NCBI GenBank assembly: GCA_003565055.1
Contig: PXDM01000544.1
Location: forward strand, 1-6,584
Direction of reading: 5' to 3'
DNA from: Paracoccaceae bacterium
GTDB lineage: Bacteria > Pseudomonadota > Alphaproteobacteria > Rhodobacterales > Rhodobacteraceae
DNA: 6,584 nucleotides
Part shown: one piece after another, positions 1-5,936 of the stretch
Numbering within the stretch: the first letter of the stretch is position 1
Layout of the letters: each line of letters begins with the position of its first letter
Translations under genes and position numbers: made by a program
The notes under the pieces: model-generated
Told to the model about the DNA's origin: nothing
What the model saw: only the letters and a program-made list of their open reading frames with translations
The model's database searches: none

Positions 1-44
1 GAACCTCTATCCCAACATGCGCATACGGGCGTCGGGGGGAACGG

Positions 45-121
45 TGGTAGCGGAGGAGGGACTTGAACCCCCGACACGCGGATTATGATTCCGCTGCTCT
101 AACCAACTGAGCTACTCCGCC
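45..121 (-). tRNA. tRNA-Met (anticodon CAT), elongator type
   Basis: The minus strand folds into a complete 77-nt cloverleaf. The acceptor stem is GGCGGAG paired with CTCCGCT (G1-U72 wobble), the discriminator is A, and the 3' CCA is encoded (bases 45-47). The anticodon stem GCGGA/TCCGC encloses the loop ATCATAA, with anticodon CAT at bases 85-87. The T loop is TTCAAGT on a five-pair stem with one G-U pair. The D-arm sequence TAGCTCAGTTGGTTAGAGCA is standard. It is not an initiator tRNA: that class has a C1-A72 mismatch and three G-C pairs in the anticodon stem. The CAT anticodon could also belong to tRNA-Ile2, read after lysidine modification, but the overall sequence matches elongator tRNA-Met of alphaproteobacteria as I remember it. 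Type tRNA is certain; Met versus Ile2 is an inference. Confidence 0.95.
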
Positions 122-133
122 GTAGGCTCCCGT

Positions 134-162
134 CTCCTAGTTGAGCGGGCAAAGCCCGTCAA
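134..162 (-). promoter_or_regulatory. Likely sigma-70 promoter of the tRNA gene
   Basis: Reading the minus strand, TTGACG (bases 162-157) is a near-consensus -35 box, followed after exactly 17 bases by TAGGAG (139-134) as a weak -10 box. This would start transcription around base 127, a few bases before the tRNA 5' end at 121, through a G/C-rich discriminator of the kind found at stable-RNA promoters. The -35 box overlaps an inverted repeat (141-162, nine base pairs with one bulged base and an AAA/TTT loop). That repeat has no T run, so it is a poor intrinsic terminator. The -10 match is only three of six, so this is a tentative call. Confidence 0.45.
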
Positions 163-339
163 GACCCGATCTTGTCTACGTCTCTATGAAGGTTTGATAC
201 CGGCGTCTGATGCGTGTCAGCGGCTTGTCCAATACGAGAGAGCTTCAGAAAACGGTTCTCCATGAAAGTGACGACCCGCGTGCATTTGGGGAGGTTTCAT
301 CCGGTGATAAGGTGTATCGAGCATAGCATTGAGGTTGCG
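163..339. other. Noncoding gap between tRNA and iron-sulfur gene
   Basis: About 180 bases between the presumed tRNA promoter and the stop codon of the iron-sulfur gene. I see no coding sequence of its own here; the plus-strand reading frame that crosses it merely continues as an antisense shadow of the downstream gene. No GC-rich hairpin followed by a T run is visible downstream of the iron-sulfur stop, so how that transcript ends is not evident from the sequence. Confidence 0.5.
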
Positions 340-2283
340 TCAGACTTTCTCATGCGGGTCGAACCCGGCCTTAACCACTTCCTGCGTGCGGCAATCATCG
401 CAGAGCGTGAGCAAGGCACGCCGCGCCGCGCCCTCGCGCCCTGCGAACATCCAATGCCCTTCGAGCCGCTGGATCACGCGCTCGATCCCGGATTTCGTGC
501 CGAAGAGCTTGCCGCAGCTTGTGCAGGCAAAAGGCTCTTCTTCCTTCAGAACGCGCTTGGGCATGGCCCAGGCGGCGAGGTCGATCTGCGGCGCAATCGT
601 GATCGCGCCTTCGGGACAGGTCGCAGCACAGATCCCGCATTGCACGCAAGCACTCTCGGAGAAACGCAGCGCAGGCTTGTCCGGCGTGTCAGACAGCGCC
701 CCGGCGGGGCAGGCCCCCACACAGGCGAGACAGGTCGTGCAGGCGTCGACGTCCAGATCGACCCGGCCAAAGGGCGCGCCTGCGGGCAGGGGGATCGTCT
801 CGGCAGGCGCGGGGGCCGTGCGGATCATCTCCTCCACTGCCAGCAGAAGCAGCCCGCGCTTATCCGCAGGGGGCAGGAAGCTCGCACGCTGTGCGCGCGC
901 GCCCGTGGCGGGGTGCCAGAGCGCGGCTCCGAGCGCGTCGGGGTCATCGGTCTGGATCAGCGCGCAGATGTCCTCCGCATAGCCTGTCGCAGTGCCAATC
1001 GCCCGGATCAGATCGAGGCTCGCTTCCAGCCCGTCCAGCGCATGCGCAGGTCGCGCTTTCGCCAGCACGCGCACCCCCGCCGCGCCATAGGCAAGCGCGG
1101 CTGCGAGATGCTCAGGTCCAATCTGCGAGGGCTCATTGACCTGCATCGGGATGACATGCGCCGGCAAGCCGCGCCCGAACCGCGCCAGCGCGTCGATCAG
1201 CGCGCCGCCATGCGCGTCATCGTGAAAGAGGATCACAGGCGCGCTGCGGCGCTCCTGCTCGAACCACGCAGCGAGTCCCGCGCGCAGGCGCTCCGCGATA
1301 TTCTCGACAGTCGGCAGGGCATAGGCCGCGGCCCCGGTCGGACAGGCGGCGGCGCATTGACCGCAGCCTGCGCAGATATGCGGGTCAATCGCGACGGTGT
1401 CGCCCGCCGAGGTGATCGCGCCAGTGGGGCAGAGGGTCAGGCAGCGCGTGCAGCCAGTGAGCGTGTTGCGCGAATGGGCGCAGAGTTCGGGCGCGAAGCT
1501 GATGAATTTCGGCTTGTCGAACGTGCCGGTCATCTGCGCGGCCTCGGTGATCAGCCGCGCCACGGCTGCCGGGTCGCGCGGGTCGGCGCGCAAATAGCCG
1601 GGGCGGGTACTGTGAAAGAGCGGTTGCGCGCCGGTCAGGTCGATGACCAGATCGCAACGCGACACGGCCCCGTCGCGGCCCGCGTCAAATTCGAGCCGCG
1701 CGCGCGAGGACGGCGCAGGCGCGGCATAGGCATCGACTGTCAGCTCGAACGCGCCCAGATGCCCCTGCCCCTTGCGGATGCGCCCTTGCAGCACGGGCCA
1801 GGTGGTCTGGCGCGGTGGCGTGATCTCGGAGCCCGGCAGAACCAGCACCGTGATATCGAGGCTCTCCGACAGCGCCTGCGCCACGTCAACAGCGGTCTGA
1901 TCGCGCCCGAGGATCAGGGCCACGCCACGGCTCTCCATGCTCACGATCTCGAAGGGCGTGGCGCGGGTCTCGGCCATGGCCAGAAGGGCCGCCATCTTCG
2001 GCGTGGCGCGCGTGCCCTCATCGGACCAGCCGGCGGTCTCGCGGATATTGGCGAAGCGCAGGCTGCCCGTATAGCCTGCATCCTCCGCCACTTCCGCGAA
2101 AAGCGGCGCTTCCTGCGTGCAGGCGACCGTGATCTCGGCGAAAGCGCCTAGAGCGTCGCGAAAATGGTCAAGCTGGGCGCGGCACAGCTGGCTTGCGGGG
2201 CGGTCGCCGCCGCCAAGCTGGGGGGCATCGGGGCGCATCGTGCCTTCGCAAGTGCAGATCAGGCGGGGTTTCGGCTCTGGCAT
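340..2283 (-). CDS. Multi-cluster 4Fe-4S protein with HdrA-like N-terminus and MvhD-like middle domain
   Basis: A 647-residue, probably cytoplasmic electron-transfer or assembly protein, with no signal peptide or membrane helix. Residues 1-90 resemble the N-terminal domain of heterodisulfide reductase HdrA: CxC at 10/12, C34, C55 in an AC..E.PLF context, then FANIRE and W86. Residues ~110-260 occupy the place of the HdrA FAD domain but lack GxGxxG; GAFELTV (177-183) recalls HdrA. A first ferredoxin pair has C268, C278, C281, C285 and C304, C307, C310, C314. Residues ~345-440 look like MvhD/FlpD without its cysteines. A second pair has C515, C518, C521, C525 and C546, C549, C552, C556. The tail carries CxxC at 587/590 and 628/631, perhaps a zinc-ribbon-like site. 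The start is supported by GGAGA about nine bases upstream. It is divergent from the DUF operon. Iron-sulfur binding is firm; the HdrA/MvhD ancestry is my alignment by eye and the role in formate dehydrogenase maturation is inferred from context. Confidence 0.93.
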   Translation of the reverse strand: MPEPKPRLICTCEGTMRPDAPQLGGGDRPASQLCRAQLDHFRDALGAFAEITVACTQEAPLFAEVAEDAGYTGSLRFANIRETAGWSDEGTRATPKMAALLAMAETRATPFEIVSMESRGVALILGRDQTAVDVAQALSESLDITVLVLPGSEITPPRQTTWPVLQGRIRKGQGHLGAFELTVDAYAAPAPSSRARLEFDAGRDGAVSRCDLVIDLTGAQPLFHSTRPGYLRADPRDPAAVARLITEAAQMTGTFDKPKFISFAPELCAHSRNTLTGCTRCLTLCPTGAITSAGDTVAIDPHICAGCGQCAAACPTGAAAYALPTVENIAERLRAGLAAWFEQERRSAPVILFHDDAHGGALIDALARFGRGLPAHVIPMQVNEPSQIGPEHLAAALAYGAAGVRVLAKARPAHALDGLEASLDLIRAIGTATGYAEDICALIQTDDPDALGAALWHPATGARAQRASFLPPADKRGLLLLAVEEMIRTAPAPAETIPLPAGAPFGRVDLDVDACTTCLACVGACPAGALSDTPDKPALRFSESACVQCGICAATCPEGAITIAPQIDLAAWAMPKRVLKEEEPFACTSCGKLFGTKSGIERVIQRLEGHWMFAGREGAARRALLTLCDDCRTQEVVKAGFDPHEKV

Positions 2284-2385
2284 GGGGCTTTTCTCCGGCC
2301 TCTGGCGGGACTAGTTTAAACGGATATAAACCGACAAAGGCGCGAAGGGTAGCGCCTGCTAGTCGGGCATATCCTCGGGGGGATC
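2284..2385. promoter_or_regulatory. Divergent control region between iron-sulfur gene and DUF operon
   Basis: This 102-bp spacer must carry the start signals for both directions. Its centre is a locally A/T-rich island (2315-2330) in otherwise GC-rich DNA. It contains a direct repeat, TAAACGG (2317-2323) and TAAACCG (2327-2333), offset by 10 bp, one helical turn, plus the 8-bp palindrome GTTTAAAC (2314-2321). The hexamers GACTAG (2309-2314) and CTAGTC (2359-2364) are inverted copies flanking the island. A small hairpin, GGCGC/GCGCC with an 8-base loop (2339-2356), would lie in the plus-strand leader. A run of six G (2377-2382) just before the ATG at 2386 can serve as a ribosome binding site. 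No known regulator box was recognised. Confidence 0.5.
2302..2330 (+). promoter_or_regulatory. Candidate sigma-70 promoter for the DUF operon
   Basis: TATAAA (2325-2330) is a good -10 hexamer and sits 17 bases after CTGGCG (2302-2307), which matches the -35 consensus at only three positions. Transcription would start near 2337, leaving a leader of about 50 bases. The direct repeats described for the spacer overlap the -10 box, a position where a bound regulator would affect initiation. This rests on hexamer matching only. Confidence 0.3.
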
Positions 2386-3114
2386 ATGGATAGCATCACG
2401 GAGCGCGCGCCGCCACTTCATCTTCCGCCGCCCTACAGCCTGCACCGGCTGGACCGCGGCGATGCGCTGGCCGAAGCCGTGCGGCTTGCGCCCGATGCGG
2501 GCGCGGGCACTCTGGTCGTGCATCAGGCACCGGGGCTCTTGTCACTCGCCGTGGTGCTGGAGCCCGAGCAGCCTTTGGACCTCGCGCAGATGGCTTTCGC
2601 GCTCGGCATGGTCGCGCTTGGCGATGCGCTGGCGGCGCATTGCCCGCCTGAACGCGCGGTGCGGCTGGTCTGGCCGGATGAGATCCGGTTTGACAAGGCG
2701 CGGCTCGGCGGCGGGCGCTTTGCTGTCGCGCCGGGCACAGGGCCGCAGGATGTGCCCGATTGGCTGGTCTTCGGCGCAGAGCTGATTGCTGATCGCGATC
2801 ATCTGCCAGAGCCAGGGGCCTATCCCAACTCGACCTCACTCAAGGAAGAAGCCTTTGAAGCGCCCGAGGACATCATCTCGACCTTTGCGAGCTACATGAT
2901 GCTCTATTTCGACCGCTGGGCGCATGACGGGATCGAGGCTGTGACCAATCGCTACCTGATGCGCATCGACCCGCCGCTCTTGCGCGGTGTGCGCCGCTTC
3001 GAGGGCGACCGGCTGATCGAGATCACTCCCACGGGCGGGGGCAGACGCTCGGCCCCGCTGCTGGAGGCTTTGGGCCAGACGGGCTGGCGCAGTGCAGAAG
3101 GGCCGAAACTGTGA
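2386..3114 (+). CDS. Biotin/lipoate protein ligase-like protein (DUF4444 type), probably without ligase activity
   Basis: A 242-residue soluble protein of the biotin/lipoate A/B ligase-like family that carries a C-terminal DUF4444-type segment. The core SLAVVLEPEQPL followed by a helix (about 53-85) and VWPDEI (95-100) then LGGG (107-110) mirror the ligase fold, where true biotin ligases have GRGRxGR and KWPND. Here the GRGRxGR loop is missing (the equivalent stretch is VVHQAPGLL), and the KWPND lysine and asparagine are replaced by V95 and D98/E99, so adenylate formation is doubtful. Residues 160-195 (ISTFASYMMLYFDRW and following) form the C-terminal domain. It is the first gene of the operon, starting at an ATG preceded by six G. 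Its last four bases (GTGA) overlap the next start, which implies translational coupling. Family membership is recalled from sequence character; the function, presumably tied to the neighbouring redox-enzyme assembly genes, is unknown. Confidence 0.88.
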   Translation: MDSITERAPPLHLPPPYSLHRLDRGDALAEAVRLAPDAGAGTLVVHQAPGLLSLAVVLEPEQPLDLAQMAFALGMVALGDALAAHCPPERAVRLVWPDEIRFDKARLGGGRFAVAPGTGPQDVPDWLVFGAELIADRDHLPEPGAYPNSTSLKEEAFEAPEDIISTFASYMMLYFDRWAHDGIEAVTNRYLMRIDPPLLRGVRRFEGDRLIEITPTGGGRRSAPLLEALGQTGWRSAEGPKL

Positions 3115-3659
3115 GCCGCCTGCCGCGCACGATCCGGCTCGACCCGTCCGACAAGGTGGTCTTCGCGCAGGCTGCAGAGCCGGGGGAATGGGCCGTGGTG
3201 GGCACCTTCCTGTTCTGGGGCCGCAACGCCGGGAGCCTGTCGCGCAAGGAGCAGATCGCCTTTCGCTCGGGCTTTCTGGGCGTCGAGAGCTTCGGGTTTT
3301 CCACGCTCGTCACAGTGCAGGATGCGCGGCCCGAGGAACGCGCGGCGCTTGTCGACGCGCTCGCACAGCAACTGGTCAAGCATCTCGGCGCGCCCTCCCT
3401 CGATCTGGCCCGCCCGGCGGCAGAGGAAGAGGTCGCGCTGGCCGAAAGCCTTTGCGCGGATCATCCGATCAACACGCTGATCGCGCTGCACCGCCAGCAG
3501 GACGGGGCGGCGATCCGCGAGCAGTTCCGCACGCTCAAGCCGCGCGACGAGACCGCCTTTTCAGGCAGCCATCTGCAGGGCCATGACCGCGCCTTTCACT
3601 TTGTCGAGGAGGAGGTCGAGGAGCATCTGGACCTGTTCAGCCTGAGGGGGAGCGACTGA
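3111..3659 (+). CDS. DUF6505 family protein
   Basis: A 182-residue soluble protein with no signal peptide, membrane segment or cofactor motif. The opening RTIRLDPSDKVVF, then EPGEWAV (23-29), FLGVESFG (55-62) and the HLGAPSL stretch (91-97) fit the DUF6505 family as I remember it. The C-terminus is strongly acidic (EEEVEEHLDL at 166-175). The only cysteine is C115, so metal binding by cysteines is unlikely. The start is GTG inside the GTGA overlap with the upstream gene, with AGAAGGG (3096-3102) at a good distance. Its stop overlaps the next ATG by one base (TGATG), so it is embedded in a translationally coupled chain. No biochemical role is known to me; the association with formate dehydrogenase accessory genes is the only clue. 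Coding status is very sure, the family name moderately so. Confidence 0.82.
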   Translation: MSRLPRTIRLDPSDKVVFAQAAEPGEWAVVGTFLFWGRNAGSLSRKEQIAFRSGFLGVESFGFSTLVTVQDARPEERAALVDALAQQLVKHLGAPSLDLARPAAEEEVALAESLCADHPINTLIALHRQQDGAAIREQFRTLKPRDETAFSGSHLQGHDRAFHFVEEEVEEHLDLFSLRGSD

Positions 3660-4645
3660 TGCCGGAATTCTGGGTGGCCTCAGGCCATCATCTGACGCGG
3701 CTCGATGCGCGGGGCCGGATGCTGGTCACGGATGAGCTGATTCTCGCCTGGCTCGCGCGGCCCGAAGTCCTGCCCCCCGCCGAGGCCTGCGCCGCTGAGC
3801 GCAGATTGCACCAGCGCTTGATGGACCAGCCGCGCGCGAAGGTCGCGGAGATGGAGCTGACCGCACTCGCTGATGCGGATGCGCGCGAGAACTGGCGTTT
3901 TCTGCTGGCGCTGCGCGACCGGCTGATCGCTGCGGGCACCATCGAGGAGGGCTATGCCCGGATCGTGGCCGAGGGCATGCGTCTGCCGCAGGTCTTCATG
4001 TCCCAGCTCGTGCAGTTGATCCTGCGCAACGCGCTTGATGGGTGCGACAGCCCCCAGACCCTGCGCGCCGCCGAGTGTTTCTTTCGTCCGCAGCGCAGCC
4101 ATGTGCAGGATGACAAGCTGCTTCTGGCCGATGAGGAACTGGTCACGCTCTATGAGCAGGAATTGCATGCCTCGCCGCTGACGGCGATGTTCTCGGGCGG
4201 GGTGGATGGGCTCGATGTGCTGGGCGGCGGCAATGACTGGACCTATTGGAGCCGCTCGGACGCGCATACGATGGTGCTCAATTTCGGCGGCGACCCGGAC
4301 GCGCGTGCTGGCATGGCCGCATCCATTGCGGCCTTTCTGCGCCATATGCTGGGGCTCGACTGCATTGTGACGCCCGAGATGCGGGCCGAGAATATCGAGC
4401 TGCGCTGGTTCATCGGGCTCGACCCGGCCGGCACGGCCATCGGCAATGCGCTCTGGCACGGTCAGCCCCTGCCTGCAACGCTGGTCGGGCTGTTCCGGCT
4501 GGACTGCGACGATGCCCGCATCCGCCCGGAGCTGCGCGGCCAGCCGATCTGGCTGATCCTGGGCTTGGGCGCGGATGGGGCGATCCGCATGAAGCCGCAA
4601 AACCTGCTCACCGGCCTGCCGCTGGCACAGCCTGTGCTGAACTGA
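3659..4645 (+). CDS. DUF6352 family protein
   Basis: A 328-residue soluble protein. Its N-terminus, FWVASGHHL followed by D16, RMLVTDE (20-26) and the ARPE stretch, matches the DUF6352 pattern I recall from alphaproteobacterial formate dehydrogenase neighbourhoods. Residues 40-125 are helical and charged (CAAERRLH, ALADADAREN, then QLVQLILRNALDG). A conserved-looking patch RAAECFFRPQR (136-146) followed by VQD precedes the second half, which has GG-rich turns (180-192) and the tryptophan-containing segment DWTYW (193-197). Cysteines C44, C129, C140, C235 and C283 are scattered and form no CxxC motif. There is no signal peptide or membrane helix. The ATG overlaps the upstream stop as TGATG, with the purine tract GAGGGGGAG (3644-3652) as ribosome binding site. 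The function is unknown; by position it belongs to the same assembly cassette as its neighbours. Confidence 0.85.
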   Translation: MPEFWVASGHHLTRLDARGRMLVTDELILAWLARPEVLPPAEACAAERRLHQRLMDQPRAKVAEMELTALADADARENWRFLLALRDRLIAAGTIEEGYARIVAEGMRLPQVFMSQLVQLILRNALDGCDSPQTLRAAECFFRPQRSHVQDDKLLLADEELVTLYEQELHASPLTAMFSGGVDGLDVLGGGNDWTYWSRSDAHTMVLNFGGDPDARAGMAASIAAFLRHMLGLDCIVTPEMRAENIELRWFIGLDPAGTAIGNALWHGQPLPATLVGLFRLDCDDARIRPELRGQPIWLILGLGADGAIRMKPQNLLTGLPLAQPVLN

Positions 4646-4661
4646 GAGAGAGGGGGGCGCA

Positions 4662-5192
4662 ATGCCAGAGCAGACCTTGCGCGTGGGGATTGTGGCGATC
4701 CGCCGCCCGCCAGTGACGAAATGGGGGGGCGGGGAGCTGCGCGCGGCACGCGTTCTGCCGCAAGAGCCGGATGCCGCCCCGAACAGCTTGCTTGCAACGG
4801 AAAACGGGGTGGAGACCTGGTATCTCGGCGGGCGCGATCTGGTGCTCTATTCGGGCGATACGGGGCATCACCGGGACAATCTGGCCTCGGGGCGGCCCGC
4901 GATCTGGGTGGCGCTGCGCGGCGAGGATCCCGCGCGCGCGCAGATCGTCAATGTCACGGCAGACCCCTATGAGGGCGAAGGCTATGCTGCCGATCTCGAT
5001 CTCAAGGTCGAGGCCGTGCCCATGCCCGAGACGATCCGCGAGACCGTCGCGGCGTTCATCGCCGCGCATCATGTCGAGATGCCTTTCAAGAAGCGCAAAC
5101 GCCTGCCCGCCGACCCCAATGCCATGACGCCGCGCGCGCCGCGCATTCTGTCGGAGCAGGACAAATGGGTGAATACCCGGGGCAAGGGCTGA
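4662..5192 (+). CDS. DUF3305 domain protein
   Basis: A 176-residue cytoplasmic-type protein with the DUF3305 layout. It has a short N-terminal strand with RRPPVTKW (14-21), the VLPQEP segment (31-36), a central ETWYLGGRDLVLY strand pair (51-63), RDNLASGRPAIWVALR (71-86), VTADPYEGEGY (98-108), VPMPETI (119-125), and the family-typical end HHVEMPFKKRKR (136-147). The purine-rich run GAGAGAGAGGGGGG (4644-4657) supplies a strong ribosome binding site, and the gap to the previous gene is 16 bp. DUF3305 and DUF3306 genes are almost always found as a pair next to formate dehydrogenase genes in proteobacteria (from memory of genome annotations), which suggests that the two products act together. No cysteine or catalytic motif is visible. 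Function unknown; the family call is confident. Confidence 0.88.
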   Translation: MPEQTLRVGIVAIRRPPVTKWGGGELRAARVLPQEPDAAPNSLLATENGVETWYLGGRDLVLYSGDTGHHRDNLASGRPAIWVALRGEDPARAQIVNVTADPYEGEGYAADLDLKVEAVPMPETIRETVAAFIAAHHVEMPFKKRKRLPADPNAMTPRAPRILSEQDKWVNTRGKG

Positions 5193-5195
5193 GCC

Positions 5196-5840
5196 ATGGC
5201 CCGCCCGCCAGAAGATGAGCCGTTCTTCGCGCGCTGGTCCAAGCGCAAACGCGCGGCAGAGGATGCGCCGGAGCCTGCCGCAGAGACACCCCCGGAGCCG
5301 GAAATCGCGCCCGAAGCGGATGATTCGATTTCGCCGGAAGAACTGGCGGCGCTCCCCGCCGTGGACGATTTTACGCCCCAGACGGATATTCGCCCCTTCT
5401 TGCGCAAGGGCGTGCCAAAGAGCCTGCGCCATGCCGCGCTGCGCAGGATGTGGCTGCTGACCCCGGCCATTCGCGACCATAATGACCCGGCGGTGGATTA
5501 CGCCTGGGACTGGAACACACCCGGCGGTGTGCCGGGGGATGGGGCCGCCCCGAGCGTCGAGCGCGCAGCGGAAATGCTGCGCGATCTGGTCACGCCACGC
5601 CGCAATGCAGAGCCGCAGACCGATCTGGAAAACCACGAAAAACCGCCCCCAGAGACCCCCACGCCCGCGCCGGTTTCTGCGCCGCAGCATTGCCCCCCGA
5701 GCGAGGGAAAACCCCCGCGTGAGCCTGTGTCTGGGGCAGAGGATACGGTGCCGCTGCGCAAGGATAATCTCGAAGAAAAACAGTCAGGTAATGACGCGCC
5801 GCCACCGCGCAAGCGCCATGGCAGCGCGCTGCCGCATTAG
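5196..5840 (+). CDS. DUF3306 domain protein with long disordered tail
   Basis: A 214-residue protein. The N-terminus FFARWSKRKRAA (10-21) and the core ISPEELAALPAVDD (45-58), TDIRPFLRKGVP (63-74), LRHAALRRMW (77-86) and YAWDWN (102-107) are diagnostic of DUF3306. Residues 22-42 and ~134-214 are rich in Pro, Glu and Ala and look disordered; the tail ends in a basic patch, PRKRHGSALPH. Only one cysteine (C166) is present, in the tail. The start ATG follows the DUF3305 stop by three bases, with AAGGG (5184-5188) at a suitable distance, so the two are surely co-translated. The role is unknown: the only positive hints are the obligate pairing with DUF3305 and proximity to a TorD chaperone, pointing to a small adaptor in formate dehydrogenase assembly. 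The gene is the last of its operon. Confidence 0.88.
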   Translation: MARPPEDEPFFARWSKRKRAAEDAPEPAAETPPEPEIAPEADDSISPEELAALPAVDDFTPQTDIRPFLRKGVPKSLRHAALRRMWLLTPAIRDHNDPAVDYAWDWNTPGGVPGDGAAPSVERAAEMLRDLVTPRRNAEPQTDLENHEKPPPETPTPAPVSAPQHCPPSEGKPPREPVSGAEDTVPLRKDNLEEKQSGNDAPPPRKRHGSALPH

Positions 5841-5868
5841 ACTTTAGTTGTAGACGCGACCCCGTGAA

Positions 5869-5885
5869 AGTCCCGCTTTGGGACT
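5869..5885. terminator. Hairpin after the DUF3306 gene, possible weak terminator
   Basis: AGTCCC and GGGACT form a perfect six-pair stem around the 5-base loop GCTTT, starting 28 bases after the DUF3306 stop codon. No T run follows on either strand, so intrinsic termination would be inefficient; it could equally stabilise the 3' end of the operon transcript or act as an operator. Confidence 0.3.
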
Positions 5886-5903
5886 GGACAGATGCCGCCG
5901 CCT

Positions 5904-5933
5904 TTGGCTAATCTTTGCATACTGTCGCATATT
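5904..5933 (+). promoter_or_regulatory. Candidate promoter of the TorD-family gene
   Basis: TTGGCT (5904-5909) and CATATT (5928-5933), each matching four of six consensus positions and separated by 18 bases, form a plausible sigma-70 promoter in the only A/T-richer patch of this spacer. Transcription would begin near 5941, giving a leader of about 25 bases to the ATG at 5967. This makes the farther upstream ATG at 5892 unlikely to be used. It would uncouple the chaperone, and probably the enzyme genes beyond the window, from the preceding DUF operon. Confidence 0.4.
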
Positions 5934-5936
5934 GTT
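5917..5936 (+). repeat. Two tandem copies of a 10-bp element
   Basis: GCATACTGTC (5917-5926) is followed directly by GCATATTGTT (5927-5936), identical at eight of ten positions. The next bases, GCGGACAG, begin with the same GC and share little else. The 10-bp period places both copies on one face of the helix and overlaps the presumed -10 region, as expected for a regulator site. No known operator was recognised. Confidence 0.45.

Noticed and set aside
141..162. Inverted repeat as intrinsic terminator of the iron-sulfur transcript
   Set aside because: The nine-pair stem is not followed by a T run on either strand, and its minus-strand TTGACG fits better as the tRNA -35 box.
214..2151. 645-codon open plus-strand frame antisense to the iron-sulfur gene
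   Set aside because: It is a shadow: the minus strand encodes five clear cysteine-cluster motifs here, while this frame is Arg/Ala/Gly-rich with no domain signature, as is common opposite GC-rich genes.
2314..2321. Palindrome GTTTAAAC as a specific operator
   Set aside because: An 8-bp palindrome alone is too short to name a regulator; it is kept only as part of the general description of the divergent spacer.
3680..4600. 306-codon open minus-strand frame opposite the DUF6352 gene
   Set aside because: No recognisable family or ribosome binding site; the plus-strand frame has DUF6352 motifs and is translationally coupled to its neighbour.
4608..5690. 360-codon open minus-strand frame across the DUF3305/DUF3306 genes
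   Set aside because: It spans two genes with clear family motifs on the other strand and has a low-complexity Arg/Gly composition.
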